A stretch of 64,000 nt of DNA from NCBI GenBank assembly GCA_024305745.1, contig JAHRBS010000005.1, positions 2,068,191 through 2,132,190 of the forward strand, given 5' to 3'. Source of the DNA: Polyporus tsugae. Lineage: Eukaryota; Basidiomycota; Agaricomycetes; Polyporales; Polyporaceae. Shown piece after piece: positions 52,395 through 61,560 of the stretch. The stretch's first letter is position 1. Each line of letters begins with the position of its first letter. The translations under genes and the position numbers were made by a program. The notes below the pieces were generated by a model. It did not search any database. It was not told the origin of the DNA and saw nothing but the letters and a program-made list of their open reading frames with translations.

Positions 52395-54268
52395 GAATGC
52401 GGTCAGTGGCCAGTGGCCCCAAGGATTGAGCACCCCTCTTCACCTTGCTCTGGAATGCGGGCTCCGGTGTGAAGTACTTGACAGCGTACTCGTGCATACA
52501 CTTGGGCAACTGGCTTCTGCTGATAAATGCTCATGCCACAGCGTCTAGCTTCTCTCGCTGCTCAGCGTCTTTGGCCACTGTCCTCGCACTCTTGCTCACC
52601 TGCTTGTCTTTGTCGCCTGGTGCTGGATCGAAAGCCCAATCCTCCACAAGCCACAGCATCGTCCCTTTCAGTGTCTGATTGCGCACGGCTCGACCTCCCT
52701 TCTGGAATGCCGAGCAAAGGTCCTGAGCACCGTAGATGATAGACCAGAGGATGTTAGGTACATTGCAACCCATTCCTGCCGCATCCGTACAGAACAACCA
52801 GCGGATTTTTCCCATTCGGAAGGCCTCCATTGTTGTCTCCTTGTAGGCATCCGAGAACACCGCAATAAAGACAGCGAGCATCTAGGTTGGCGGCAGAACC
52901 CTTCGGAGTAAGTTGCAGGCCTCTCAAGCCTCACGCCGTGTGCTGAAATAGAAGATGGATTTAGGAAGGTCGGATGGGGTTGCAGGTCCAGCCGGCACAA
53001 GCGGGAAGAGCACAGCAAACAATGATTTTGAGTATTCCATCGGCCGGACCCAGAGGGCGAGGTTTGGACGGTCGGAACCCAGGTCTGTTCCCCAGAAAGG
53101 ACGGTGCTGGCCCATTCCCACTGATTCAAAGCAGAAGTTGAAGATCTCCGTCGGGAGAGTCGCTGAGAATAGAGCCCATGGAGTCTCCATACCAGTAAGC
53201 ACCCGCAGTTGCTTCAATTCTGCGTAGTCTTTACGGAACTCCTTTGCCTAGTCAAACATCACATGGGCCTCGTCGACAATGACGGCCAAGAGACGCCTGC
53301 AAAAGGCCTCGCTCCGGAACAACTGCTTGAAGTTGTTGTTACATAGGAGACACTCGGGGGATGCGTAGCATAAGTTCGTAGGGCCGTCCTCAAGAGCCTG
53401 AAATAACGATTTCTCATTATGATCCTCGTTTATGGCCACAGCAGATATCTGCCAATCACGTAGGTCAATGCTCCCTCTTTGACCATCTGAATCCTGGGTG
53501 ACGGCGCGCTGACCTTTGGCACGTTGAAACTCCCATTACACCCGCCTAGTCCCTCACCTGCAGCCTCACTTTCCCCTGCCGGTGGTCCCCTAATCACAGC
53601 CAGAGCACTCTCCGCCAAGTCACCACCTGCTTCGCACCCTCGAGGCACATTGGATATGCACGGGTCCGGTGCTGCAGAGTCCAGTACAGCCGGACGACTG
53701 GCCCCAGTTGTATATGCGGCGACTGGTGTCTTTTCGTGTCGGGTATTCATGCGGCGAACCTAGTGCAGCATGTAAGTAGTCAATCTAACTTCCGTCACCA
53801 CCCATGCAGTGTACCTGATCGCTTTGCAGCGCTTTCAAAGGGCATATCACTAGTACAAGCCCATTGAAGCCACCCGATGCAGCCGCAATGGCAACAAGAG
53901 CAAAGACCAGCGATTTTCCAGCCCCTGTTCCCGCAACTGTCATGACATCATGGCCCTCGAGGATCTTGTTCATAGCGCGCAACTGCCATGGCCGCGGTGC
54001 GTATCCAAAAATTGTTTCCGCGCTCTCCTTGATGACATCCTCACTAACTCGTGTCTTGACCTTTGGCCAGCACAACAGACCCTGTCCGGCACTGTGGTCT
54101 GGTGAGCCATCTGGGGTGGTGGAGTGAGTGGTCGAATACAGGACCTTAGATGACAAGCCAAAGAGAGTCTCACTAGAAGGGGCCGGAGAGAGCAATGGCT
54201 GGCCAGTTAGGGAGACTCTGGAGGGTCACGGGCTCTGTGTAGCCCTTCTGGGAGTCTTTCGGTGTCGA
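52395..54268 (-). pseudogene. RecQ-like DNA helicase relic
   Basis: Minus-strand frames show helicase motifs in the right order. They are YAPRPWQLRAMNKIL; Walker A AGTGAGKS; VICPLKALQSDQ; VDEAHVMFD (motif II, DEAH); ALFSATLP (motif III); CTDAAGMGCNVPNI (motif V); and AFQKGGRAVRN (motif VI, usually QxxGRAGR). At least four in-frame stops (near 53248, 52924, 52882 and 52530) all fit CAG to TAG or CGA to TGA changes, and a segment of ~270 nt (53530-53800) interrupts the frame. Element 3 is inserted at its upstream end. RecQ-type helicases of this sort are often found near fungal telomeres. Pseudogene. Confidence 0.75.
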
Positions 54269-54273
54269 GGAGT
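54269..54273. repeat. Target site duplication GGAGT, left
   Basis: GGAGT directly before the left LTR of element 3 matches GGAGT at 61459-61463 directly after the right LTR, the 5 bp expected for a Ty3 integrase. Confidence 0.9.
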
Positions 54274-54468
54274 TGATAAGGTCAGACCTCACGCTAGCAA
54301 TAAGCAAAGGACTGGGGGACTAAAGACCAACTCGAAGCTGGGGAATTACCGCAGCTATCGAGGGGTTTATATATTGGTTTGGAGCCCGTGCACGGACCAG
54401 GTGCTTCAGGGCAGGTCGTACATGTCGTTACAGGTGGTATTACTAATCGTGAAAGTCGTATCGTAACA
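54274..54468 (-). repeat. LTR of element 3 (3' LTR in element sense)
   Basis: 195 nt, TGATAAGGTC...CGTAACA on the plus strand. It differs from the other LTR by four transitions and one extra G, so about 97-98% identity. Confidence 0.95.
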
Positions 54469-54470
54469 TT

Positions 54471-54482
54471 ACCCCCCTCTTT
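54471..54482 (-). other. Polypurine tract of element 3
   Basis: Reads AAAGAGGGGGGT on the minus strand just before the 3' LTR; primer for plus-strand synthesis. Confidence 0.6.
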
Positions 54483-54546
54483 AGCTTCATGTCCCAGGAA
54501 GCCGCGAAGCGTTAGTGGTGGGGTAGTCGTTAATACCTTGGGTTAA

Positions 54547-57500
54547 CTAGTCATAAGCAAAATGTCGTACATAGTCCTGTTGTGTATTGATTTCATTAGG
54601 ATTTCGTCTTTTCCAGTCATTATATCTATGTGTCCAAAAGTCATAAGAATCTGTGTCGTATGTGATTATTTGTCCATGTTTGTCCGTAGCAGTGAGTAGG
54701 TAGCGAACGTGGATGCGCGGCGCGAACTTGTTCGCGGTGTAGAAAGCGGTGATGAGTTTCTTGGCCTCGTCCGTCTGGAGTTCATCTGTATCCGAAGGTA
54801 CCCATTTGCGGTCAGCTCGTGTGAGTCCACACCATTGAACGAGGTAGTGAACTTTGCGAGATCGACCCGATCCTTCTACGATCTTTGAATCTAAGATCGA
54901 TTCAGCTTCTCGGTCGGGTTCCAAAAGAGTGGGTACTTCTCGACTGGTTTTCCCTTGATTCGGGAACTCGGGATCGTGTGCAGGGGTTAAGAGTACTTCG
55001 TTGAATATGGGATGACATAACTTCCACTTGGGTGGGAGCTTTAGGCGATATGCACTAGCGCCGACTTTTTCTTCAACTCGGAAAGGGCCGTAGTGCTTGT
55101 CTTCGAGTTTCTTGTTTGGTCGGTCGGTGGGGAAGTTCTGTGCGTCTATATATACGTAATCGCCTATCTTGTAATCTCGTGACGGTTGTCGGTGTTTGTC
55201 GTAATGTCGCTTCATCGCTTCTCGCGCTATCTCCAGCGCCTGCGCTGCTTGCTTCCCGATGTGTTGCATTCGCTCGGCGAATTGCTTGGCGGATTCATTG
55301 ATGCCGTCTTTCAAAGTCTCGACTCTGGTGTTGGGTTCGTGACCGTGAGTCATGAAGAAAGGGGACATTCCTGTGGACGCGTGTACATGACATCGGTAAG
55401 CGAACTCTGCTAGTGGTAGCCATTCGACCCAGTCGTCCTGTTTGTGATTGATGAAGATCCGTAGATAGGTCTGGATCTCTTGATTCATGCGCTCGGTCTG
55501 GCTGTCGGTCTGGGGATGGTAGGCTGTACTAGGATTGCCTTCGATCCCCATCTGTCGGTAGACTTCTTTGGTGAAGGAGGACACGAGGGTAGAGCCTCGG
55601 TCCGACCATATGCGCTTGGGCAGGCTGTGGGGTACGACTACGTGTTTGATGAAGAGTCTCGCTTGTCCTTCTGAGTCTAGCGTTTTTGAACAGGGGATAG
55701 CGATGTAGTCTTTGGATTTCATATCGACAAAGACTAGTATGGCATCATGTCCGTTGCATTCGGGTAATCCGGTCATATAGTCCATGGTGACGAATTGCCA
55801 GTTCTGGTCGGGAATAGGGTTGGGATGGAGTGGTGCGGCACGTGGTTGTCGATCAATCTTGACGCGCTGACACGTGATGCATCCGGCGACGTACTTGGCA
55901 ACGTCTTTCCGAATGGACGGCCACCAATAAGATCTCATGATCAGATCTTGTGTTTTGGCTGCGCCCGGGTGTCCAGCCGCGATTGAATCGTGGTGTGAAG
56001 CGATGACGCATCCGCGAAGTTCCGAGTGGTTTGGAACGACCATTCTCCCCTTCCTGTAGATTAAGCCGTCCTCGGCTAACTCCCAATCATTGTCCTTTCC
56101 TAGTTTCTCAACGACAAGACGGTCATAAAGATTAACGTGTTCCAAACACATTTTCTTTAGATTGTCCGCTCCGTCTATCGTATGAGAAGCCGCAAACCAG
56201 TGTTCCTTGAGCAACGTGAAGTTTTCGATCACGGGACCGGTTTCATGATCCACGCGTCTAGACAGAGCGTCTACTTTGCCCATGGTACGACCTGGTTTAT
56301 GGTGTAACTTGAAATGGTAGTTTGCGAGAGTTGTCGCCCAACGCGCTTGTCGCGCGTTTAGCCATTGTGGTTTTCGGAAGTATTCGAGGTTCTTGTGGTC
56401 ATTATGGACCTCAAATTCTCGCGCGTTTTGGAGGAAGTGACGCCATTCTTGTAACGCGGCGATAACCGACAACATTTCTCGATCCCAGATCTCGTATCCT
56501 TTTTGTGCGGATGTTAAGGAATGTGATAGGAAGGCAATAGGTTTCCATAGTCCGTTCTGACACTGCGAGAGCTCGGCTCCGATCGCAAAGTTCGAGGCAT
56601 CGCATTCGACTTTTAAGGGATCCGTGTCATTGGGTATGGCTAACACGGGGGCGTGTGTGATTGCGCCCTTGATCCCTTCAAAAGCGAGTTGATGCTCTGG
56701 AGTCCATGTCCATACGTTTAGACCCGTGAGACGATTCATTGGTCCAGCGATCTTTGAGAAGTCCTTGATAAACCGTCTATAGAAGTTTGCGAATCCGAGG
56801 AAACTCTGTACATCGCGTTTGCACGTGGGTACCGGCCAATCAGTGACACCTTTGACCTTGCCCGGGTCCATGCGGATCTCGCCGGGGGTGATGATATGAC
56901 CTAGGTACTCGGTTTCCTGAGTTTCGAACTCGCACTTCTGGGGTTTACACGTAAGGTGATTGTCTCGAAGGATCTGTAGGACTTGTCGTACTATGCGTCT
57001 GTGTTCCTCTAGATCGGCTGTACAGATGATGATGTCGTCCAAGTACACAATGACTTTTCCACGAAGAATCAGATCTTGGAAGATCGAGTTCATCATCATT
57101 TGGAAAGTCGCCGGGGAGTTCGTTAAGCCGAAGAACATGACGAGAGGTTCGTATAAGCCGCGATTTGTGATAAACGCTGCTTTTTCCTCATCGCCTTTGA
57201 CTATACAAATATTGTTGTATCCCCAACGTATGTCTAACTTGGTGTAGTACTGGGCACCCTTCAGCCGATCTAGGATCTGTAGCATTAGAGGAAGAGGGTA
57301 CACGTTTTTCTTGGTCAAGGCGTTTAACTGTCTGTAGTCCTGGACGGGACGCAGTTTGCCGTCTTTTTTCTTGACAAAGAAGAACGGAGCCCCCCACGAG
57401 GATTTCAATGGACGAATTCGACCCGTGGATAGATTTTCCTCTAAGAACACGTCTAGCGCTTGTTGTTTGTCTAGGGTCATGGGGTATATTTTTCCACAAT

Positions 57501-58824
57501 ACGGTCTAGCATTCACGGTTAATTCAATCGCGTGGTCATAAGGCTGTCGTTTGGGAAGAGTGGAGAATGTCGCTTCGTCGAAGACGTCGCGGAATTCTCG
57601 ATAGTACTCTGGGATCATTTCCTCAAACGTTTGTTCTGCTTTGGCCTCATTCTGTTTGATTGCGATTTCCATTGCTACCGACGTTTTCGCACGTATGTGG
57701 ACTGATCGGGCGTCAAGCCACGATCGGGTATGTAGGGAGAAGATTCGATCACCAGCGCTGACGATGTGATGGCAAGTGCTCGGGCATCGGTCGAACTCAA
57801 TGGTTTTGTTCTTCCAATGTATCGACAGATTGTGATGCTCAATCCAGTCGTGCCCAAGATATATGTCCATTTTGCCAAGATCAGTGACTAGAAGCGGGAT
57901 TTGTTCCGCGTGGTCTCCGATCTGTAGTTGTACGTCAACGTAATGCGTGATTCTACCGCCTATGTTGGGAGATCCATCAGCGTTGAATACGTCAATGGGA
58001 TGTGGGAATGGTTTAGGTGATAGGCCTGCATGCTGAACGAAGTTTCTATTGACACACGAACCGGTACAACCGGTATCGCAGAGAGCCTTGGTGTCGTAAA
58101 CCTGAAGAGTTTCTAGGTTTTTGATCATGACCGGTATGTCTAGTTGTTTGCTTCCGGTGCCGCGTGTGACTTTGAAGTACGTCGGACCGTAGGACATTAC
58201 TCGGATGGCATTAATGGGCGCACTAGGGGTTTTTTCGACTTTTTTGTTATTTTTGGACGAGAAATTAAGCACGGGTTCTACCCCGCCGCGCTGATCGTTG
58301 CCTGTGGGTTGGCTCCGACGATCAGTTGTCTCGTTATTTTTAATAAGTATAGTACGTAACTGGGTAGGGTGGGGAATGGTGGAGTTGTCCGGTGAATAAG
58401 TAGGCATAGGTATCATACAACCCGGAACAGGTACATCAGAGTCCAAGACAGAAAACCGATTCTGAAAACTATTGTACAGTGACGGTCGCCGCGTATGTGC
58501 GCTTATGTGGGACCGTAGGGAAAATGCTGCTCGTACTCGTCCATCTGTTGTTGTATCTCGTTGTATCCATCTGTGTATTCCTCCAGTGCGTGCTGTGGCT
58601 CTGGGTCCTCGTGATAGGTAGGGACCGTCACCCCGGCAATCTGTGCAAGGAAGTCCTCGGGGTCTTCTTGATGGAAACGTCTGACCTCTTCGAGGAATTC
58701 CTCGCGACTGTCGCGTTCTTCCCATCGGCGCTTCTGTACCGCAGCTGCGCCGGTCCGGTTGGGGATGTGCCACATGTCTCCGCATGAGCCCTTCTCGGTC
58801 TGCTTTGCACCGCACTTTCGGCAT
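54547..58824 (-). CDS. Pol of Ty3 element 3, intact: PR-RT-RNaseH-IN-chromodomain
   Basis: An uninterrupted 1425-codon frame, -1 relative to gag and overlapping its end. The protease site ALCDTGCTGSC is near residue 250 (DTGC). The reverse transcriptase has APFFFVKKKDGKLRP, LDIRWGYNN and the intact catalytic YLDD near residue 594. Then come NFYRRFIKDFSK and RNase H (VECDASNFAIG, WDREMLSV, VHNDHKNLEY). The integrase has the zinc region (HHDSIAAGHPG ... CITCQRVK) near residue 970 and the catalytic Asp/Asp/Glu in VTMDYMTG, WSDRGSTL and SQTERMNQE. Near residue 1320 is a divergent chromodomain (RKVHYLVQWCGL...RKWVPSD), followed by a C-terminal tail. No nonsense or frameshift change was found. Translation of pol presumably needs -1 frameshifting; the first ~100 codons overlap gag and the true N-terminus is unknown. 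Confidence 0.93.
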   Translation of the reverse strand: MPKVRCKADREGLMRRHVAHPQPDRRSCGTEAPMGRTRQSRGIPRRGQTFPSRRPRGLPCTDCRGDGPYLSRGPRATARTGGIHRWIQRDTTTDGRVRAAFSLRSHISAHTRRPSLYNSFQNRFSVLDSDVPVPGCMIPMPTYSPDNSTIPHPTQLRTILIKNNETTDRRSQPTGNDQRGGVEPVLNFSSKNNKKVEKTPSAPINAIRVMSYGPTYFKVTRGTGSKQLDIPVMIKNLETLQVYDTKALCDTGCTGSCVNRNFVQHAGLSPKPFPHPIDVFNADGSPNIGGRITHYVDVQLQIGDHAEQIPLLVTDLGKMDIYLGHDWIEHHNLSIHWKNKTIEFDRCPSTCHHIVSAGDRIFSLHTRSWLDARSVHIRAKTSVAMEIAIKQNEAKAEQTFEEMIPEYYREFRDVFDEATFSTLPKRQPYDHAIELTVNARPYCGKIYPMTLDKQQALDVFLEENLSTGRIRPLKSSWGAPFFFVKKKDGKLRPVQDYRQLNALTKKNVYPLPLMLQILDRLKGAQYYTKLDIRWGYNNICIVKGDEEKAAFITNRGLYEPLVMFFGLTNSPATFQMMMNSIFQDLILRGKVIVYLDDIIICTADLEEHRRIVRQVLQILRDNHLTCKPQKCEFETQETEYLGHIITPGEIRMDPGKVKGVTDWPVPTCKRDVQSFLGFANFYRRFIKDFSKIAGPMNRLTGLNVWTWTPEHQLAFEGIKGAITHAPVLAIPNDTDPLKVECDASNFAIGAELSQCQNGLWKPIAFLSHSLTSAQKGYEIWDREMLSVIAALQEWRHFLQNAREFEVHNDHKNLEYFRKPQWLNARQARWATTLANYHFKLHHKPGRTMGKVDALSRRVDHETGPVIENFTLLKEHWFAASHTIDGADNLKKMCLEHVNLYDRLVVEKLGKDNDWELAEDGLIYRKGRMVVPNHSELRGCVIASHHDSIAAGHPGAAKTQDLIMRSYWWPSIRKDVAKYVAGCITCQRVKIDRQPRAAPLHPNPIPDQNWQFVTMDYMTGLPECNGHDAILVFVDMKSKDYIAIPCSKTLDSEGQARLFIKHVVVPHSLPKRIWSDRGSTLVSSFTKEVYRQMGIEGNPSTAYHPQTDSQTERMNQEIQTYLRIFINHKQDDWVEWLPLAEFAYRCHVHASTGMSPFFMTHGHEPNTRVETLKDGINESAKQFAERMQHIGKQAAQALEIAREAMKRHYDKHRQPSRDYKIGDYVYIDAQNFPTDRPNKKLEDKHYGPFRVEEKVGASAYRLKLPPKWKLCHPIFNEVLLTPAHDPEFPNQGKTSREVPTLLEPDREAESILDSKIVEGSGRSRKVHYLVQWCGLTRADRKWVPSDTDELQTDEAKKLITAFYTANKFAPRIHVRYLLTATDKHGQIITYDTDSYDFWTHRYNDWKRRNPNEINTQQDYVRHFAYD

Positions 58825-59798
58825 GGTCGGGCCCTGAGCCGATCAATGTCCATCGGCTGTCCGGCTCCTCCGTATGTGACCCCTGTGCCTGTGCGTCTGT
58901 CTCCCAGCATTGTGGGTACCTGGGGATGTTGTGGGTAGTATGGCCGGGGCGGTGGGTATTGTGACGCTGGGGCGTATGGCGGATATCGTGACGGAGGGAA
59001 CGCCGGGGAATGCTCTGGGTATCGTGACGGATACCGTGGGGCATTTCCTGGGTATCGCGGGAGAGGGTTACCATAGCGCGGGGGAGCATTCGGCGGTGGG
59101 TACTGAGGTGGAGCACGTGGGGGTGGCTGTTGCGGGGGTGGTCGACGTGTGAAGTCACGGATCTGGCAGTTGAAGATGATGCAATCGTTATCCATGGCGA
59201 TGATTGTAGATTTCCACTGAGCGTAGGTGACAGGCTTTACCGGCATCGTGCTGATCGCAACTAGATAGCTGGATGGTAGCGCGTTTTTGAGCCGATAAAT
59301 ATTGTTAGCCGTGTCTCTGTTTTCCGTGGCACGGGCTGTCAGATCTTCCCATTCATCAAAGAAGTCTTCGGCTCGGCGATTGCCCATGTGAATCTGATCG
59401 AGTGCGATGATTGCGTCGTTAACGTAGTTTATTGGTCTAAACTTCGCTGTCAACTCGGCCCAGAACGCTGCTACGTCCGGGTAGTTCCATCTATTCCCAT
59501 TTGCCACAAACTTGTCCTCTACGAGATTACGCTTCCATCTGTTCACAGTTGTGCCGCGAATCAACCCTAAGACGGCAGATATTGCTGGATCTTTGTCCAG
59601 GCCGGCCACGTAGACCTGGACGTCAGACTTCCATTGTTTGAAGTCTGGGCTGAGGCCATCGAAGTACTCGGGCTGGGCGAGTCTAGGCGGGGCGTGGTTC
59701 CTACCTCCGCGTTGGGGTTGGGTTGCCGCAATGAAGTTTGCGATCTCCCCCGAGATCCACGCTTGCGTTGCCGCGTCAAATGAAAATGTTTGTGCCAT
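58503..59798 (-). CDS. Gag of Ty3 element 3
   Basis: 431-residue frame from ATG 59798 (MAQTFSFDAATQAWISGE) to TAA 58505-58503. A capsid-like region (QPEYFDGLSPDFKQWKSDV, INYVNDAIIALDQIHMGN, AEDFFDEWEDLTARATEN) is followed by a Pro/Tyr-rich linker full of PPRYP motifs. Then comes a Cys/His cluster (CRKCGAKQTEKGSCGDMWH), an unusual zinc-binding form, and an acidic C-terminus. Overlaps pol by about 320 nt in a different frame. Confidence 0.8.
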   Translation of the reverse strand: MAQTFSFDAATQAWISGEIANFIAATQPQRGGRNHAPPRLAQPEYFDGLSPDFKQWKSDVQVYVAGLDKDPAISAVLGLIRGTTVNRWKRNLVEDKFVANGNRWNYPDVAAFWAELTAKFRPINYVNDAIIALDQIHMGNRRAEDFFDEWEDLTARATENRDTANNIYRLKNALPSSYLVAISTMPVKPVTYAQWKSTIIAMDNDCIIFNCQIRDFTRRPPPQQPPPRAPPQYPPPNAPPRYGNPLPRYPGNAPRYPSRYPEHSPAFPPSRYPPYAPASQYPPPRPYYPQHPQVPTMLGDRRTGTGVTYGGAGQPMDIDRLRARPCRKCGAKQTEKGSCGDMWHIPNRTGAAAVQKRRWEERDSREEFLEEVRRFHQEDPEDFLAQIAGVTVPTYHEDPEPQHALEEYTDGYNEIQQQMDEYEQHFPYGPT

Positions 59799-60520
59799 TG
59801 TTCGATGAGCGCGGGGTGGTTGGCTGATGCCGGCGGTTTGGACGGGAGGTTGGATGGGGTTTTGGGAAGCGGGTAAGGATCCTGTGGTCGTGGGGGGAGC
59901 ACGGAGACCGAGGTTCTCGAGGGCACGGACAAATCCGTCTGAGTCAGATCTATGACGTCTGGGAGGTTCCTGATCGTCGTCTGAGTCTGTTGGAGGCGAG
60001 GGTTCTTCCGGGAGTTCTCGGTATTCAAATCGGCTACTTCCAGCGACCGGGGACGCTTCCGTGGATCCTGCGACTTGGACGGGGATGGGGATGTGTGCGA
60101 CAGGTGGGGTAGGTTCTCGCTGACGTTCTGGACGGGTGCGTGGGTACGGACTTCCGGGGCGTACAACGGGCTCAGGGGTCGGCTGACGCGCACAAGTTCT
60201 TGGGTGAGTTGTTCCAGGTACCGGAGCTGTTGGTTCCGGTGGCGGTTCGCGCGGGATGGGGATATACTCTGGGAGTTGGAAAGCGATGGGGTTCTGGCTG
60301 TGGTACCGGTTAGGACACGGTTGTTTGTGGCACTGGTGGAGATTGTCGTCGAAGAGGTATGCGTCGACTCGGACGTCGTCTGATTTCTGGAATTGACAGT
60401 GCCGCTGTCCTGCGCAAGCCGTGTTGTCCTATCTTCCCGCGCGTTTATAGCGCGGAGGACCGGTGGAGGGGATGGAGACGGAGTTGGGTACGATTCGAGC
60501 AGCAGATCCCAAGGGTCCAT
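59567..60520 (-). CDS. Extra ORF of element 3 upstream of gag, unrecognised
   Basis: 317 codons from ATG 60520 (MDPWDLLLESYPTPSP) to the stop 59569-59567. Ser/Thr/Pro-rich with basic patches (RKRPRSLEVADLN, TRQRKRGSRGRS) and the short segment DVIDLTQTDLSV, which recalls SUMO-interacting motifs (V/I-D-L-T). It overlaps the gag start by 232 nt, with gag in its -1 frame. No family recognised. It may be an accessory protein or an N-terminal extension of Gag made by frameshifting or splicing. Confidence 0.5.
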   Translation of the reverse strand: MDPWDLLLESYPTPSPSPPPVLRAINAREDRTTRLAQDSGTVNSRNQTTSESTHTSSTTISTSATNNRVLTGTTARTPSLSNSQSISPSRANRHRNQQLRYLEQLTQELVRVSRPLSPLYAPEVRTHAPVQNVSENLPHLSHTSPSPSKSQDPRKRPRSLEVADLNTENSRKNPRLQQTQTTIRNLPDVIDLTQTDLSVPSRTSVSVLPPRPQDPYPLPKTPSNLPSKPPASANHPALIEQWHKHFHLTRQRKRGSRGRSQTSLRQPNPNAEVGTTPRLDSPSPSTSMASAQTSNNGSLTSRSTWPAWTKIQQYLPS

Positions 60521-60641
60521 TCACTAAATGCAAAGAAAGTGTAGGTAAGCGTACGTGACGAGATGTAGGTTACACTAGCAGTTTTACCACGGTATGGCTA
60601 ACAGGGGTCTCCTGCACCGAGTTGTGACACGTGGTCACTGA

Positions 60642-61217
60642 CTACTCGGTTGGGATGGACACGTGTAGAATAGCGGTCTGGTCGATAACGTAAGGTATAA
60701 GGGAAATGTGAAATACCCAATAGGTGGGTTGTACGGATGCGATGATGCCGTAAAGAGAATAGGCGGAAGTTGTTGAGGTGGCGGGGAAGCGGAAAATGAC
60801 GTGTCCGGGAAGGACGGAGTAAAGGGAGCGTGGGACGTACGCCGTGACTTCTGTTCCTTGGAACAGCGGGGTGTTGACCCTTGTTTGGATGAAGGTGGCG
60901 TGCGCAGGATTGACGTGTCGGGATACGGTGATGTGGACGGGGATGCCGGCGTCTGAGTCGGAGTCAGAGTCGGAGTCTACGGCGGTGGCGGAGTTGGAAT
61001 CGGAGTCTGAGTTGATAAGGGGACTTGGGGATCGGTGACGAAGGTGCGGGGGCAGAATTGGGATAGGTGGTGTCGACGACGGAGACGGCGGCGACGAGTT
61101 GGTGAGGGTGTATATCGGGACGAGGTGGTGGATGGTGCCGTCGGCGAGACGCACGACGAGCGGGGGGTTCGGGACGGAGAGAGAAGTGGAGGATGATGAG
61201 GACGCCACGGTTGGCAA
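60642..61217 (-). CDS. First ORF of element 3, unrecognised
   Basis: 191 codons from ATG 61217 (MPTVASSSSSTSLSVP), starting 34 nt inside the PBS. It contains a Ser/Pro-rich part, an acidic Ser-Asp repeat (DSDSDSDSD) and a C-terminal half rich in beta-type residues (HVIFRFPATSTTSAYSLYG, YWVFHISLIPYVIDQTAILH). No family recognised. The order 191-aa ORF, 317-aa ORF, gag, pol is unusual for Ty3 elements. Confidence 0.5.
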   Translation of the reverse strand: MPTVASSSSSTSLSVPNPPLVVRLADGTIHHLVPIYTLTNSSPPSPSSTPPIPILPPHLRHRSPSPLINSDSDSNSATAVDSDSDSDSDAGIPVHITVSRHVNPAHATFIQTRVNTPLFQGTEVTAYVPRSLYSVLPGHVIFRFPATSTTSAYSLYGIIASVQPTYWVFHISLIPYVIDQTAILHVSIPTE

Positions 61218-61250
61218 CGAAGACGGTGCGCCGTAGGTCGAGGAAAGGGT

Positions 61251-61262
61251 AGCTTCGAGTTA
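61251..61262 (-). other. Self-priming primer-binding site of element 3
   Basis: In element sense the LTR is followed by T and AACTCGAAGCT. The exact complement AGCTTCGAGTT occurs inside the LTR (61329-61319 on the minus strand), about 33 nt downstream of TATATAAA, where transcription would start. This matches the Tf1 mechanism, in which the 5' end of the RNA folds back as primer. Confidence 0.7.
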
Positions 61263-61458
61263 TGATAAGGTCAGACCTCACGCTAGCAATAAGCGAAGGA
61301 CTGGGGGGACTAAAGACCAACTCGAAGCTGGGGAATTACCGCAGCTATCGAGGGGTTTATATATTGGTTTAGAGCCCGTGCACGGACCAGGTACTTCAGG
61401 GCAGGTCGTACATGTCATTACAGGTGGTATTACTAATCGTGAAAGTCGTATCGTAACA
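61263..61458 (-). repeat. LTR of element 3 (5' LTR in element sense)
   Basis: 196 nt, TGATAAGGTC...CGTAACA on the plus strand. The TATA-like box (TATATAAA in element sense) lies near 61355-61362. Confidence 0.95.
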
Positions 61459-61463
61459 GGAGT
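61459..61463. repeat. Target site duplication GGAGT, right
   Basis: Matches 54269-54273. Without the element and one GGAGT copy, the minus-strand frame from the right flank runs into the helicase relic. Confidence 0.9.
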
Positions 61464-61560
61464 GGCCTGTAGGGTGACATCCGTAGGCACCATAGCGTAG
61501 CCCCGCCGAGCATTGCTCACGACATATTCCGATGCGGCCGAGCTGGGCGCTCCATTGCAC
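61464..61560 (-). pseudogene. Upstream part of the helicase relic, separated by element 3
   Basis: On the minus strand an open frame (SNARRGYAMVPTDVTLQATP) or the alternative frame (RIGICREQCSAGLRYGAY) continues across the insertion point towards the helicase. Both stay open at the junction, so I cannot say which is the original. It supports insertion into a once coding region. Confidence 0.35.
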
